From Leptolyngbya sp. PCC 6406 (lineage in GTDB: Bacteria; Cyanobacteriota; Cyanobacteriia; Phormidesmidales; Phormidesmidaceae): a stretch of DNA of 64,000 nucleotides. Within the stretch, counting starts at the first letter, position 1. Each line of letters begins with the position of its first letter. A program made the translations under genes and the position numbers. The stretch is from assembly GCF_000332095.2 (NCBI RefSeq), contig NZ_KI913949.1:780211-844210 (forward strand), in the 5' to 3' direction. Shown here piece after piece: positions 26,931 through 34,939 of this stretch. The notes under the pieces were generated by a model. It was given only the letters and a program-made list of their open reading frames with translations, made no database searches and was not told the DNA's origin.

Positions 26931-27365
26931 TCATTTCATATTGCTTTCATTATCAAGAGTTTTGGGCACCCTGGCAATGGTGCCCGAAACCGTGCCATCA
27001 ATCCGGTCGGCAATCGTGCCCTCAATAGCGACCTCAAAACGCTCCATCTCATCGCTGCCCTCCCCATAGACCTCAGCAATCTGAGTCTGGCAGCAGGCAA
27101 TGGCAAACTCGTCGAGATCGGCAGGGGTAATGCCATAGAGGGCGTTAAAGGTGTCCGCTTGGACCCGACAAAACCAGGGCCGATCCTCATAAATGCCACA
27201 GCGGCGTTGGTCAGCGTCGAAATGAATGCACCAGCCATCAGCGCCCACTAGGCTGAGGTAGTGAGCTAAATCCTCCGGAGATAGATATTGGTCCAAGTCG
27301 GGGCGATCGCTAGGATCCAGATGGCAACAAGCTCCGCAGCTCTGAATACAGTGCCAATGGCTCAT
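26931..27365 (-). CDS. YkgJ-family cysteine cluster protein
   Basis: A 144-residue soluble protein with the cysteine arrangement of the YkgJ/UPF0153 family, thought to bind an iron-sulfur cluster or zinc: CIQSCGACCHLDPSDRPDL at 6-24, then CIHFDADQRRCGIYEDRPWF around 46-65, followed by a further Cys in FCRVQAD and a CC pair near 91. The role is not established. It ends 60 bp from the UPF0016 pair on the same strand, so a metal-related unit is possible (inference). The C-terminal 35 residues (EGTIADRIDGTVSGTIARVP) vary in the family. Confidence 0.82.
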   Translation of the reverse strand: MSHWHCIQSCGACCHLDPSDRPDLDQYLSPEDLAHYLSLVGADGWCIHFDADQRRCGIYEDRPWFCRVQADTFNALYGITPADLDEFAIACCQTQIAEVYGEGSDEMERFEVAIEGTIADRIDGTVSGTIARVPKTLDNESNMK

Positions 27366-27518
27366 GGGGGTCGTTTCTAGAGGGCAGGGAACAGGGGACA
27401 GGGGAAAATTCCTTAGAATTTTGTAAACTTAATTTAATTTGTGATCCGAGTACCGGATAAAATACCGCAATAAGCTGAGAGTTCAGAGCGGGTGGCTCCG
27501 CGTACATTGGGAGGATCC

Positions 27519-27650
27519 ATGGAATTTTTGAGCGGCTTCTTGAGTGGCATTAACTTTGAGCTGATTGCCCAGCTCACCATGCTAGCCATGATCGTCATTG
27601 CTGGACCCGTGATCGTGTTCTTGTTAGCAGCTCGGGGTGGCGACCTGTAG
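27519..27650 (+). CDS. psb30: Photosystem II protein Psb30 (Ycf12)
   Basis: A 43-residue single-span thylakoid protein of the photosystem II core, near PsbJ/PsbK/PsbZ in known structures. The sequence [20 protein letters not shown] (11-30), then [13 protein letters not shown], is the Psb30 signature. It starts at ATG 27519 with GGGAGG just upstream. An AT-rich stretch with TAAAAT near 27457 could be the -10 region. A strong intrinsic terminator follows 30 bp after the stop, so this is a single-gene transcript. It was easily missed because of its size. Confidence 0.95.
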   Translation: MEFLSGFLSGINFELIAQLTMLAMIVIAGPVIVFLLAARGGDL

Positions 27651-27680
27651 CCCCCCCTAGTTTTACAGGTCAGATTTAGA

Positions 27681-27720
27681 AAAGGTAGGGTGCTGATTCG
27701 TCAGTACCCTACCTTTTTTT
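27681..27720 (+). terminator. Intrinsic terminator after psb30
   Basis: Stem AAAGGTAGGGT pairs with ACCCTACCTTT, with CTGATTCGTCAG adding an inner stem, followed directly by a run of seven T. The strongest terminator in the window. Confidence 0.92.
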
Positions 27721-27797
27721 ATGGCGGCATCAAGTCCGATGGGCATCTGTGGGCACACTTGAGAAAACCGCTTAACAGGCGTACCTGCTGTGATGGT

Positions 27798-28259
27798 ATG
27801 TGGAGAGCATTTACCAATTGGCTCCTGAGTCTACGCACCTATAGAGATCTCAGCCCTGATCAAGGGCTTCGGCATCGCATCAATGTCCAGCTCCGGCGAT
27901 CACGCCTTGAACTGAGCCTAGAGGACTGGATCCAGACCTTTGCGGATCCGAAATTTTCTTCGGAATCGCAAGTCCCGCCGGAGTCGCTGCTTCAGTTCGT
28001 CTATGACCAGCTTGGTATCCACTCTGGTCTGGCAGTAGGGTGCATTCGTCCCAGGGATCGCCTGATCCAAGATTTACACCTGCCCTTGGTCTGCTGGTTC
28101 GACTGGCCCCATCAATTCTGTCAGGACTTTGGCGACACCTTCCATATCGACATGGCAGACGAGTTTGACGAATCCCACTTCGACACCGTAGCGGATCTCG
28201 TGGTCTTCCTTCATCGCCAACTCGTAGCGATGGATTCCCTATCCTCAGGTCAGACGTAG
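27798..28259 (+). CDS. Hypothetical protein with ACP-like C-terminal domain
   Basis: A 153-residue soluble protein of unknown role. The last 85 residues read like an acyl-carrier fold: an entry helix (PPESLLQFVYDQLG), the stretch RPRDRLIQDLHLPLVCW in place of the usual D-S-L loop, then DFGDTFHIDMADEFDESHF, and a closing helix TVADLVVFLHRQL typical of carrier proteins. The serine that holds phosphopantetheine is missing, as in DUF1493-type proteins, so it is unlikely to carry acyl groups. Start: I take ATG 27798. The open frame goes back to 27690, but that part lies in the psb30 terminator. No neighbour explains it. Confidence 0.6.
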   Translation: MWRAFTNWLLSLRTYRDLSPDQGLRHRINVQLRRSRLELSLEDWIQTFADPKFSSESQVPPESLLQFVYDQLGIHSGLAVGCIRPRDRLIQDLHLPLVCWFDWPHQFCQDFGDTFHIDMADEFDESHFDTVADLVVFLHRQLVAMDSLSSGQT

Positions 28260-28356
28260 CCAGTTCCGAACATTCTTGTCCACACTAGCGCTACCTGCGC
28301 CGCCCAAGGCGCTACAGTAAGAACGGTCACACTGCTCACTCCGAGCCCCTTTGGTC

Positions 28357-28878
28357 ATGCCCAGAACCCAGCGAAACGATAACTTCATCGACAAAACCTT
28401 CACGGTGATGGCAGACATGATCCTCACAATGCTGCCCACCAACCAGAAGGCTAAGGAAGCTTTTGCCTATTACCGAGATGGTATGTCTGCCCAAGCCGAT
28501 GGGGAATATGCCGAGGCCATGCAGAACTACGAAGAGGCGCTGCAACTAGAGGAAGATCCCTACGACAAGAGCTATGTGCTCTATAACATGGGGCTGATCC
28601 ATGCCAGCAATGGTGAACATGAAAAGGCCATGGCCCGGTATCAAGAAGCCCTAGAACTCAACCCCCGCATGTGCCAAGCCCTGAATAACATGGCGGTAAT
28701 CTACCACTATCAGGGGGAACAGGCGGAAGCATCCGGAGACCATCAAGCGGCGGAAGACCTCTTTGACGAAGCAGCTCGGTACTGGATGGAGGCCATCAAC
28801 GTTGCTCCCAACAACTATATCGAAGCTCAAAACTGGCTCAAAAACACAGGCCGCATGAAGGTAGATACCTACTTCTAG
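28357..28878 (+). CDS. ycf3: Photosystem I assembly protein Ycf3
   Basis: A 173-residue TPR chaperone attached to the stromal or cytoplasmic face of the thylakoid, needed to build photosystem I by guiding PsaA and PsaB. Family start [20 protein letters not shown]. Three TPR units: [20 protein letters not shown] (about 35-65), [20 protein letters not shown] (70-100), and [20 protein letters not shown] (107-140). The end is [19 protein letters not shown] choose ATG 28357 rather than the TTG two codons earlier because it matches the family start. Monocistronic by spacing. Confidence 0.97.
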   Translation: MPRTQRNDNFIDKTFTVMADMILTMLPTNQKAKEAFAYYRDGMSAQADGEYAEAMQNYEEALQLEEDPYDKSYVLYNMGLIHASNGEHEKAMARYQEALELNPRMCQALNNMAVIYHYQGEQAEASGDHQAAEDLFDEAARYWMEAINVAPNNYIEAQNWLKNTGRMKVDTYF

Positions 28879-28982
28879 ATTAACGGCACTGACATAAGCC
28901 TCTTCGGATCGCCAAGAGCCCTCCCGTAGCTGTATCCCGTAGTAGCCCTCCCCTCTCCTAGGGTCGGCATTGCCCACCATTA

Positions 28983-29025
28983 TTCATTAACTGGAGTGAA
29001 TTAGGCATTGCCCACCAGTTAATGA
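28983..29025. repeat. Inverted repeat upstream of gatC
   Basis: TCATTAACTGG (28984-28994) pairs with CCAGTTAATGA (29015-29025), an 11-bp perfect stem around a 20-base loop. The 13-base direct repeat GGCATTGCCCACC also occurs twice here (about 28964 and 29003). No T-run follows, so it is more a small repeat than a terminator. Confidence 0.6.
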
Positions 29026-29077
29026 GACCTTTGGACAGCAGCATGGTTTACAACCATTCACTATTCCCTAAATACCA

Positions 29078-29368
29078 ATGATCGATCTCGACCAAGTTCG
29101 CAAGGTGGCCAGTCTAGCCCGCCTTGATCTGACCACCATCGAAGAAGCCCAATTCACAACTCAGCTCAACAGCATCCTGGATTATGTAGAGCAGTTGAGC
29201 GAGCTGGACACCACCGATGTTCCCCCCACAACAAGGGCCATTGAAACCCGCAACATTACTCGACCTGATGAGTTGGAGTCATTTCGCGATCGCGAATCTC
29301 TCCTAGAGAATGCGCCTGATCGAGAAGCAAACTACTTCAAGGTACCCAAAATCCTTGGCAACGAATAG
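29078..29368 (+). CDS. gatC: Asp-tRNA(Asn)/Glu-tRNA(Gln) amidotransferase subunit C
   Basis: A 96-residue subunit of the GatCAB complex, which converts misacylated Glu-tRNA(Gln) (and Asp-tRNA(Asn)) to the amidated form; cytoplasmic. It wraps around GatA and links it to GatB. The family pattern is complete: IDLDQVRKVASLARLDLT, FTTQLNSILDYVEQLSELDT, and the closing RENLLENAPD-type segment ESLLENAPDREANYFKVPKI. GatA and GatB are not adjacent, as is common in cyanobacteria. Confidence 0.95.
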   Translation: MIDLDQVRKVASLARLDLTTIEEAQFTTQLNSILDYVEQLSELDTTDVPPTTRAIETRNITRPDELESFRDRESLLENAPDREANYFKVPKILGNE

Positions 29369-29406
29369 GTGAAGAGAGGAGGGGGACAAATGCAAAGGGA
29401 CTGGGA

Positions 29407-29973
29407 CTAGGCCACCCCAACCACAGCAACAACCCCAATCAATCCGCCAATGCCTAGACCCAGAATACAGACTGCCGCCAAGATCAACGAAGTTTGCAAG
29501 CGATTAAAGAAAGACAACAGCCGATCTCCTGTCTCAGCACCGATAATGCCCCCCACAGCAGCGGTCACGACCGCCATCAGGCTCATTTTGACCACTTCGG
29601 CAGCCGCTTCCCTCGGCACAATCTCATCCAAATTGTCAGTGCCGACATAGTTTAGGGAAATAGCCAAGGCCACCACGATAGCCCCAGTTCCCAGAATGGA
29701 CAGCAGCGCCATAAGATTAGAACTCCACCAACCAAATCGCGACAAGGCTCTAGGACCTGCTAAGGCTAAGGCTTGGGCAATCACCCCACCCAGGGCAAGA
29801 TTCCAAATCCAGTAGGGGGCAGGAAAGGAGGCCATGATCAGCCCCGCCACGGCGTAGAGAAAGGCGGTGGCGAAAATCCAGCCCCAAGGAAGACTGTCAG
29901 GAAGCGCTAATTGAGATTGAAAACGCTGCCTCAACGACAAACGTCGGCGGTGGCGTCGGGGAGTAGAAGCCAT
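29407..29973 (-). CDS. Hypothetical membrane protein
   Basis: A 188-residue protein I do not recognise. A basic N-terminus (STPRRHRRRLSLRQRFQSQL) is followed by four hydrophobic segments: about 32-50, 55-75, 85-110 and 140-185. The last is Gly/Ala-rich with a GGIIGAETGDRL turn between helices. The start at ATG 29973 is preferred; a longer open frame to 30039 lacks a good ribosome binding site. It stands alone between convergent gatC and the divergent ZIP-like gene. Similar proteins seem to occur in cyanobacteria, but no role can be given. Confidence 0.6.
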   Translation of the reverse strand: MASTPRRHRRRLSLRQRFQSQLALPDSLPWGWIFATAFLYAVAGLIMASFPAPYWIWNLALGGVIAQALALAGPRALSRFGWWSSNLMALLSILGTGAIVVALAISLNYVGTDNLDEIVPREAAAEVVKMSLMAVVTAAVGGIIGAETGDRLLSFFNRLQTSLILAAVCILGLGIGGLIGVVAVVGVA

Positions 29974-30242
29974 ATAAATCGATGGAAACAACTCGCAAGC
30001 TTGTAGCCATTGGGCAATGTCCCCAGGGCATCTACCCAAACGGAAACAAAACCCATAATCTTAGTTAAGAGTATACCCATCAGCACCACAATGTCTGGAT
30101 GGGTGACACCCATACCCCCATCAGCAACCTCAAAATCAAGCCCCATGAGAGGGATCATGGCTTGCTACTGCAATGGAAAAACTTGGCTGAAAGGCCCACT
30201 CCACCAAGCGAATTCCAGGTTTTCATCGTATGCTGATGCATT

Positions 30243-31520
30243 ATGCCATCTATATCCCTAGACGCACTATTACAAGGAATCTTAGGGGCCTCCAGTCTGT
30301 TGATTGGTGCTCTGGTTGGAGTCTATTGGCAGCCTGGACGGGTTTTTTCTGCCGCCATTATGGCCTTTGGCAGTGGTACCTTGCTGTCAGCGATCGCCTT
30401 TGACATTACCCAACCCGTTTATGAGTCCAGTGGGTTTTGGCCCATTTTGACAGGGTTTGCCATGGGGGGAACTTTGTTCACCTTGGTGATCAAATACATC
30501 GACGACCACGGCGGCTTTATCCGCCACCCCTCTGCCTCCCGTCGCTTTCTGTACCAAAATCGTCAGGAAGAAACTTCAGAGGTTCTAAACCGCCTGACCC
30601 ATGTAGAGATGCTCCACAATCTCTCTCCCTCGGAGGTTCAGGCCATCATTCCCCTGCTCAAGCCGTTGAATGTAGAACCGGGTACCCTGCTCTGCCAAGA
30701 AGGGGCTCCCGGTGACGCCATGTTCGTCATCGTTGACGGGGAGGCAGAGATCTACAAGGGTGAGCAGTTTATGGCACTGCTGGGGGCAGGAGAAATGTTT
30801 GGTGAAATGGCGCTGTTGACCGGGGAAGAACGCTCCGCCACGGTGATTGCCCGGACACCCATGGCACTTTATGAGCTGGACAAGATGGATTTCGACGCGA
30901 TGCTCACGCGCTCCCCCCACTTGGCCAGTGGCCTTAGTCGAATCCTGGCGCGGCGGCTGCGGGAAACCACTCAAAATCGGGCAAAACTGCGGGAAGAATC
31001 GGACGAGCACTGGCGTCAAAGGGTTCTGGACAGCGTTGAGGTAGATTTTCCCCTCTCGGAGCAGCAAATTCAGCAGTTAGCCAAAAGCTCTGCCCCAATA
31101 GCCATCCTCGTGGGTACGCTGATCGACAATATCCCAGAAGCGCTGGTTATCGGTCTGAATGCGGGCATTGGCCACATCAGCAGTTCCTTTCTGATGGCCG
31201 TCTTTATCTCGAATTTTCCCGAAGCTCTGTCCAGTTCCATTGGCATGAAACAAGCGGGTACCTCGGCCCAGCGCATCATCACCCTCTGGGGCGGAGTTGT
31301 CCTCCTCAGTGGCCTCATTGCCATGGTGGGGAGTGCCCTGACCACCTACGCCAATCCCTGGGTAGTGGGCGCGACTCAATCCCTAGCGGGAGGCGCAATT
31401 TTGGCTATGCTCTCTAGCACAATGATGCCCGAAGCCTATGAACTTGGGGGTGGGTCAGTCACCTTCTCCACCATCGCAGGTTTCCTCGTCGGCTTCTGGA
31501 TGGTGACCCTGTCCCTCTAA
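30243..31520 (+). CDS. ZIP-like metal transporter with an inserted cyclic-nucleotide-binding domain
   Basis: A 425-residue membrane protein. Three hydrophobic segments (about 7-25, 36-55, 66-86) are followed by a soluble loop that contains a complete CRP/cNMP domain (about 115-240: EPGTLLCQEGAPGDAMFVIV, then the binding cassette FGEMALLTGEERSATV with its arginine). The chain then returns to the membrane: IDNIPEALVIGL near 295 corresponds to ZIP helix 4 (HNxPEG) and FISNFPEALSSS near 323 to helix 5, followed by three more helices. Metal-ligand histidines are replaced by Asp and Ser. The simplest reading is a divalent-cation or related carrier gated or tuned by a nucleotide (inference). It stands alone. 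Confidence 0.8.
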   Translation: MPSISLDALLQGILGASSLLIGALVGVYWQPGRVFSAAIMAFGSGTLLSAIAFDITQPVYESSGFWPILTGFAMGGTLFTLVIKYIDDHGGFIRHPSASRRFLYQNRQEETSEVLNRLTHVEMLHNLSPSEVQAIIPLLKPLNVEPGTLLCQEGAPGDAMFVIVDGEAEIYKGEQFMALLGAGEMFGEMALLTGEERSATVIARTPMALYELDKMDFDAMLTRSPHLASGLSRILARRLRETTQNRAKLREESDEHWRQRVLDSVEVDFPLSEQQIQQLAKSSAPIAILVGTLIDNIPEALVIGLNAGIGHISSSFLMAVFISNFPEALSSSIGMKQAGTSAQRIITLWGGVVLLSGLIAMVGSALTTYANPWVVGATQSLAGGAILAMLSSTMMPEAYELGGGSVTFSTIAGFLVGFWMVTLSL

Positions 31521-31609
31521 CCCTATTGCCTCGGTGATACCCCAAATTGCATCAACAGAAATCGGACCAACAGACAGAGCACGGCAGCATTGGGCGCAAT
31601 TGGGATGAT

Positions 31610-32065
31610 TTACGCTAGACCAAACTCCCTCAAAGCAGGCAAAAAGTTATGGTTTTCGTGGCCAGGGCGGCTGAGTTTGAGCAAGGCAAAGCGCTGGAGG
31701 GGAGATAGAGCCTGCCATTGGGCAGCGCTCAGGGTGATTCCTAGCGTCTCAGCTTGGGCTTGGACGGCGTTAGGTAGATCGGACCTCAGCCAAGGTGGCT
31801 CAGGATCCAGGAGCAAGTCCTGGGCGGCGGTGCCGTCATAGTGAATGACTAACCCCTGAAGATAGTCCCGATAGGACTGGATCGAATCTCCTTCGCCGCA
31901 GGGCAAATCCACCAGCGATCGCCGTTCTGCTGCCGTGAACTGATGCCAATGGTGCAGCTTCAGCTTTACGCCGCAGGTATCGAGCTTAAACCGCACCCGC
32001 ATGGGAATGCAGCGCAGGCTCTGGACAAAATCTGCCTCAAATTGAAAGAAGGGGGATGCGGTCAT
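31610..32065 (-). CDS. Nitrate reductase-associated protein
   Basis: A 151-residue soluble protein of the nitrate-reductase-associated family. The name comes from gene neighbourhood; a molecular role is not proven. Diagnostic segments: FQFEADFVQSLRCIPMRVRF (6-25), KLDTCGVKLKLHHWHQF (about 27-43) and the closing LSPLQRFALLKLSRPGHENH. No narB or nrt genes are in the window, though ntcA lies 11 kb away. The gene is on the same strand as the saccharopine-dehydrogenase-like gene, 58 bp downstream of it, so they may share a transcript. Confidence 0.85.
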   Translation of the reverse strand: MTASPFFQFEADFVQSLRCIPMRVRFKLDTCGVKLKLHHWHQFTAAERRSLVDLPCGEGDSIQSYRDYLQGLVIHYDGTAAQDLLLDPEPPWLRSDLPNAVQAQAETLGITLSAAQWQALSPLQRFALLKLSRPGHENHNFLPALREFGLA

Positions 32066-32123
32066 GGTTCCCTAGGGACTACCGGGCTCTATCGGGCTCT
32101 ATTAGCGAGAGCTAGGGGAAGAT

Positions 32124-33161
32124 CTATCGGACAAATTGGGGCATCACATCCGCCGCTGTATAGAAGCCGTACAGCCCCCGCTGGTGTAGCTTGGCCCCCG
32201 CCTTGAGGTAACCAAAAGCAGGACCGCAAACATTAGCCGCCATGCTGGTTTCATCCCCAAGGGTAAAGGTGTGGGTGGAAATTTTACCCTCAAAGGTTCG
32301 CCCCGTAACCTGCACATTGGTACTCAGGGGTTTCTTGGGGTTGCGTGTATCAACAACGCCACCGACGGTAACGCGATCGCGATCGCAGATTCCCGCCAAC
32401 TCCAGCATGAAGTCATCGGCGTGCTCCATATCTTCCAAAGTCAAGACCCCCTGGGTGAGATCCAGCAGAGCTGCCACCTCTGCATCGGTCATGGCTCGGG
32501 CCGTATCTACGTCGTAACCGGGCAGATGGGCAATATCTTCGCGAATGGTGGCTCGGTAGGCTTCCCAGTTGGCAATACCCACCCCGAAAGTGATTTTTAT
32601 ACTGTGGATATCCGCATAGCTCTGGGCCGCCACCACCGCCGCCGCCGTCAACAGCCCCGGTGTCGCACCGCAACCCGTCAGGTAGGTGATCCCCGCCGCC
32701 TGAAGCGCCTCCCGGCGTGCCCAGATTTGCTCCATGGCACTTGTGCGCTTAAGGGCATCCACCAGCACTCCCCGCCAGCCAGCCGCAATAAACTGATCCA
32801 CCACAGCAGCCATAAAGCTATTGGGCAGATTAGGCAGAGCTAGAAAGTAGCCCTGAACCTGGGTAGCCTCGGCAATCAGATCCCCAATACTCTCCTGGCT
32901 GAGGGTTCCTCCCGGATCAAGGTAACCCACAGATCCCTGACGCTGATAAACCGCCGCACAGGTTATCCCCTCTAGCCCCGCCGGATTATAGGCATAGCCC
33001 TGCTTATCCGCCGCCGCCACTAGACGCATCTCTCCCTTAGTGGCCAGCACCTGAGCCGCCGCTTGGCCCAATCCCCCAAACCCAAGAATTCCCACTGCGA
33101 TGGGGGCAGACGGCTGTATCCGCCCGTGCACTACTGATTGGCCTATCGGTTGTAAATCCAT
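32124..33161 (-). CDS. Saccharopine dehydrogenase-like NAD(P) oxidoreductase
   Basis: A 345-residue soluble dehydrogenase. The nucleotide-binding fold opens with [18 protein letters not shown] near 22 (GxGxxG type). Cyanobacterial features are [17 protein letters not shown] near 130, [20 protein letters not shown] near 160 and the end [20 protein letters not shown]. The substrate is unknown; the annotation rests on family likeness and does not imply lysine metabolism. The Cys in the GCGATPG loop is conserved in the group and could be functional. Likely cotranscribed with the next gene. Confidence 0.8.
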   Translation of the reverse strand: MDLQPIGQSVVHGRIQPSAPIAVGILGFGGLGQAAAQVLATKGEMRLVAAADKQGYAYNPAGLEGITCAAVYQRQGSVGYLDPGGTLSQESIGDLIAEATQVQGYFLALPNLPNSFMAAVVDQFIAAGWRGVLVDALKRTSAMEQIWARREALQAAGITYLTGCGATPGLLTAAAVVAAQSYADIHSIKITFGVGIANWEAYRATIREDIAHLPGYDVDTARAMTDAEVAALLDLTQGVLTLEDMEHADDFMLELAGICDRDRVTVGGVVDTRNPKKPLSTNVQVTGRTFEGKISTHTFTLGDETSMAANVCGPAFGYLKAGAKLHQRGLYGFYTAADVMPQFVR

Positions 33162-33227
33162 GACAACTCCTGCTTAACTCCTGCGTTGTTTTACCAGACC
33201 TCCTATTATCTAGCGGATTTGCCCACA

Positions 33228-33325
33228 GGCTAAGGAGTAGAGATCAAATAACGTCGGATAGCCGTTCCGGCTGTCCACGGTCAGGCATCTGGCCTCACCC
33301 ACAAGAATTGCACATTACAAGGATC
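33228..33325. repeat. Dispersed ~100-bp repeat, copy A
   Basis: Reads AGTAGAGATCAAATAACGT, then GGATAGCCG..CGGCTGTCC (a small hairpin), GTCAGGCATCT and CACCCACAAGAATTGCA. The inverted copy at 59236-59338 has the same blocks in the same order. Apart from this, the 33162-33670 spacer has AT-rich sequence (33420-33540) upstream of DUF2997 and no gene. Confidence 0.75.
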
Positions 33326-33670
33326 CAGGTTCCTAGAGAGATTTCAACCTGGCCCCACCTCTCCAGCCCAGACGCCTGGAATTCTGGTCCCTGGACTCAA
33401 CTTGACGGTTTTGGGATATCTACGCGACACTAAGCATTAATTGACGTAGGTACTTCTGACATCAATAATCTGCATTAACTTTTGCTATGGCTGGGTTAAT
33501 CAAGTTCTTGTTTTGATAGATAAGATTAAGTTGGGTATCTAGATCTAAATCTAAACGACTCCAGCGTCCAATCCCTCCACACCACACTCTGGTTGAGAAA
33601 TAAAACTCAGAACCTTGTCTGCAGCTCCCTTCGGGAAGCAATGCCCTCAAAACCATGAATCTTTGCACCC

Positions 33671-33889
33671 ATGGAAACCCTAGAATTCATCATCTACCCC
33701 GACGGTCGTGTGAAGGAAATGGTGACAGGTGTCGTAGGCCGCTCTTGTGAAGAGGTGACCGCTGCCATCGAAGCGAAACTGGGATCTGTTGTCAGCCGTG
33801 AAGCTACCGCCGACTATTACCAGCAGATCCAGCCCCTCGCCGCTGAAACCGCTGCTGAGGCGACGGTTTCCTATAGCAACTGGACTTAG
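33671..33889 (+). CDS. DUF2997 protein
   Basis: A 72-residue protein of the DUF2997 family. The family core is METLEFIIYPDGRVKEMVTG, followed by GRSCEEVTAAIEAKLGSVVS, and ends with the QIQP..ETAAEATVSYSNWT tail. The function is unknown. It is the first gene of a tight three-gene set with ycf35 (26 bp later) and a ferredoxin (21 bp later), an order kept in many cyanobacteria, which suggests one function. A preceding 500-bp spacer probably holds the promoter. Confidence 0.85.
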   Translation: METLEFIIYPDGRVKEMVTGVVGRSCEEVTAAIEAKLGSVVSREATADYYQQIQPLAAETAAEATVSYSNWT

Positions 33890-33915
33890 TTGATGTTCAT
33901 TAATACGGGATTAAC

Positions 33916-34308
33916 ATGTCACACTTTAGCCAGATTCGCACTAAAATTCGCGATTTAGCCTCTCTAGAGGCAGCTCTTTCCGATCTGGGCACAGAGTGGA
34001 AAGCTGGCCCCTGTGCTGTTCGGGGCTATCAAGGACAAGTTCAGACCGCCGCAGTGGTAATCGAGCAAGACAACGGTTATGACGTTGGCTTTCGATTGAA
34101 TCCTGCTACCCAAGAGTATGAACTTGTCGCTGACCTTCAATATTGGCAACAGCCCCTCTCCGTAGATGGCTTCCTGAATCAGGTGAGTCAGCGTTATGCC
34201 CTCCACACCGTTATGGCCACTACAGCTCAACAGGGCTTCCAAATCGCCGAGCAGCAGACCACCGAAGATGGCGCAATTCGCCTGGTAGTCCAGCGCTGGG
34301 GCTCATAG
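33916..34308 (+). CDS. ycf35: Ycf35 (DUF1257) protein
   Basis: A 130-residue soluble protein also encoded in red-algal chloroplasts, function unknown. It starts MSHFSQIRTKIRDLASLEAA; the middle YDVGFRLNPATQEYELVADL and the end YALHTVMATTAQQGFQIAEQ are typical of the family. Second gene of the DUF2997-ycf35-ferredoxin set. The strict association with a ferredoxin suggests that it takes part in a redox or iron-sulfur step (inference). Confidence 0.9.
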   Translation: MSHFSQIRTKIRDLASLEAALSDLGTEWKAGPCAVRGYQGQVQTAAVVIEQDNGYDVGFRLNPATQEYELVADLQYWQQPLSVDGFLNQVSQRYALHTVMATTAQQGFQIAEQQTTEDGAIRLVVQRWGS

Positions 34309-34329
34309 ACCTTTGTAGAGGGGCTCACA

Positions 34330-34776
34330 ATGGCCCAGGACCTTGACCCGACCCAAGTTGAATCAACGCCGTCAGGACTAGAGCCTGAATTAGGCGGAGA
34401 GTTACGAGACCTCCCTAACCGCAGTGGCTTAGAGCCAGAACTGGGGGGTACCCTGCGTCAAAGGGGGGTCTACGTAGATGAGCTAACCTGTATTGGCTGC
34501 ACTCACTGTGCCCACGTGGCTCGCAATACGTTTTACATTGAGCCAGATTATGGACGGGCTCGGGCAATTCGTCAGGATGGGGATCCCGAAGAGTTAGTGC
34601 AGGAAGCCATTGATACCTGTCCGGTGGACTGTATCCATTGGGTGGACTATACGGAACTACGGCGACTAGAGGCGGAACGAAAGCATCAAGTAATTCCTGT
34701 GGCCGGTTTCCCTGTGGATAAAACCATGGCGGCTGCCCGTCGCCGGCGTCAATTACGCCAGAGTCGCAAATCCTAG
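34330..34776 (+). CDS. 4Fe-4S ferredoxin with N-terminal and basic C-terminal extensions
   Basis: A 148-residue electron carrier. One cluster is predicted: CIGCTHC near 54-60 gives three ligands and the later CPVDC near 97 the fourth. The fold is that of a bacterial-type ferredoxin with a long insert between helices. Odd: the first 45 residues contain a tandem duplication, SGLEPELGGELRD and SGLEPELGGTLRQ, and the C-terminus is very basic (AAARRRRQLRQSRKS), as if to bind nucleic acid or an acidic partner. GAGGGG precedes the ATG at 34330. Third gene of the DUF2997-ycf35 set. Confidence 0.88.
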   Translation: MAQDLDPTQVESTPSGLEPELGGELRDLPNRSGLEPELGGTLRQRGVYVDELTCIGCTHCAHVARNTFYIEPDYGRARAIRQDGDPEELVQEAIDTCPVDCIHWVDYTELRRLEAERKHQVIPVAGFPVDKTMAAARRRRQLRQSRKS

Positions 34777-34939
34777 CGTTTCATTCAGGTTTCTGGTTTC
34801 CGATGGAGCGCTTTGCCCTAGGGCGTTTATGATTGCATGACCGCTTGGGGTGGAAAGGATTTGGGTGCGCCTTTGGCCCCCTTGGATCCTGCCCAAGTGG
34901 GTTGAATGTGCTGTTCTCCCTTGAGCTTGAACCAGATCC

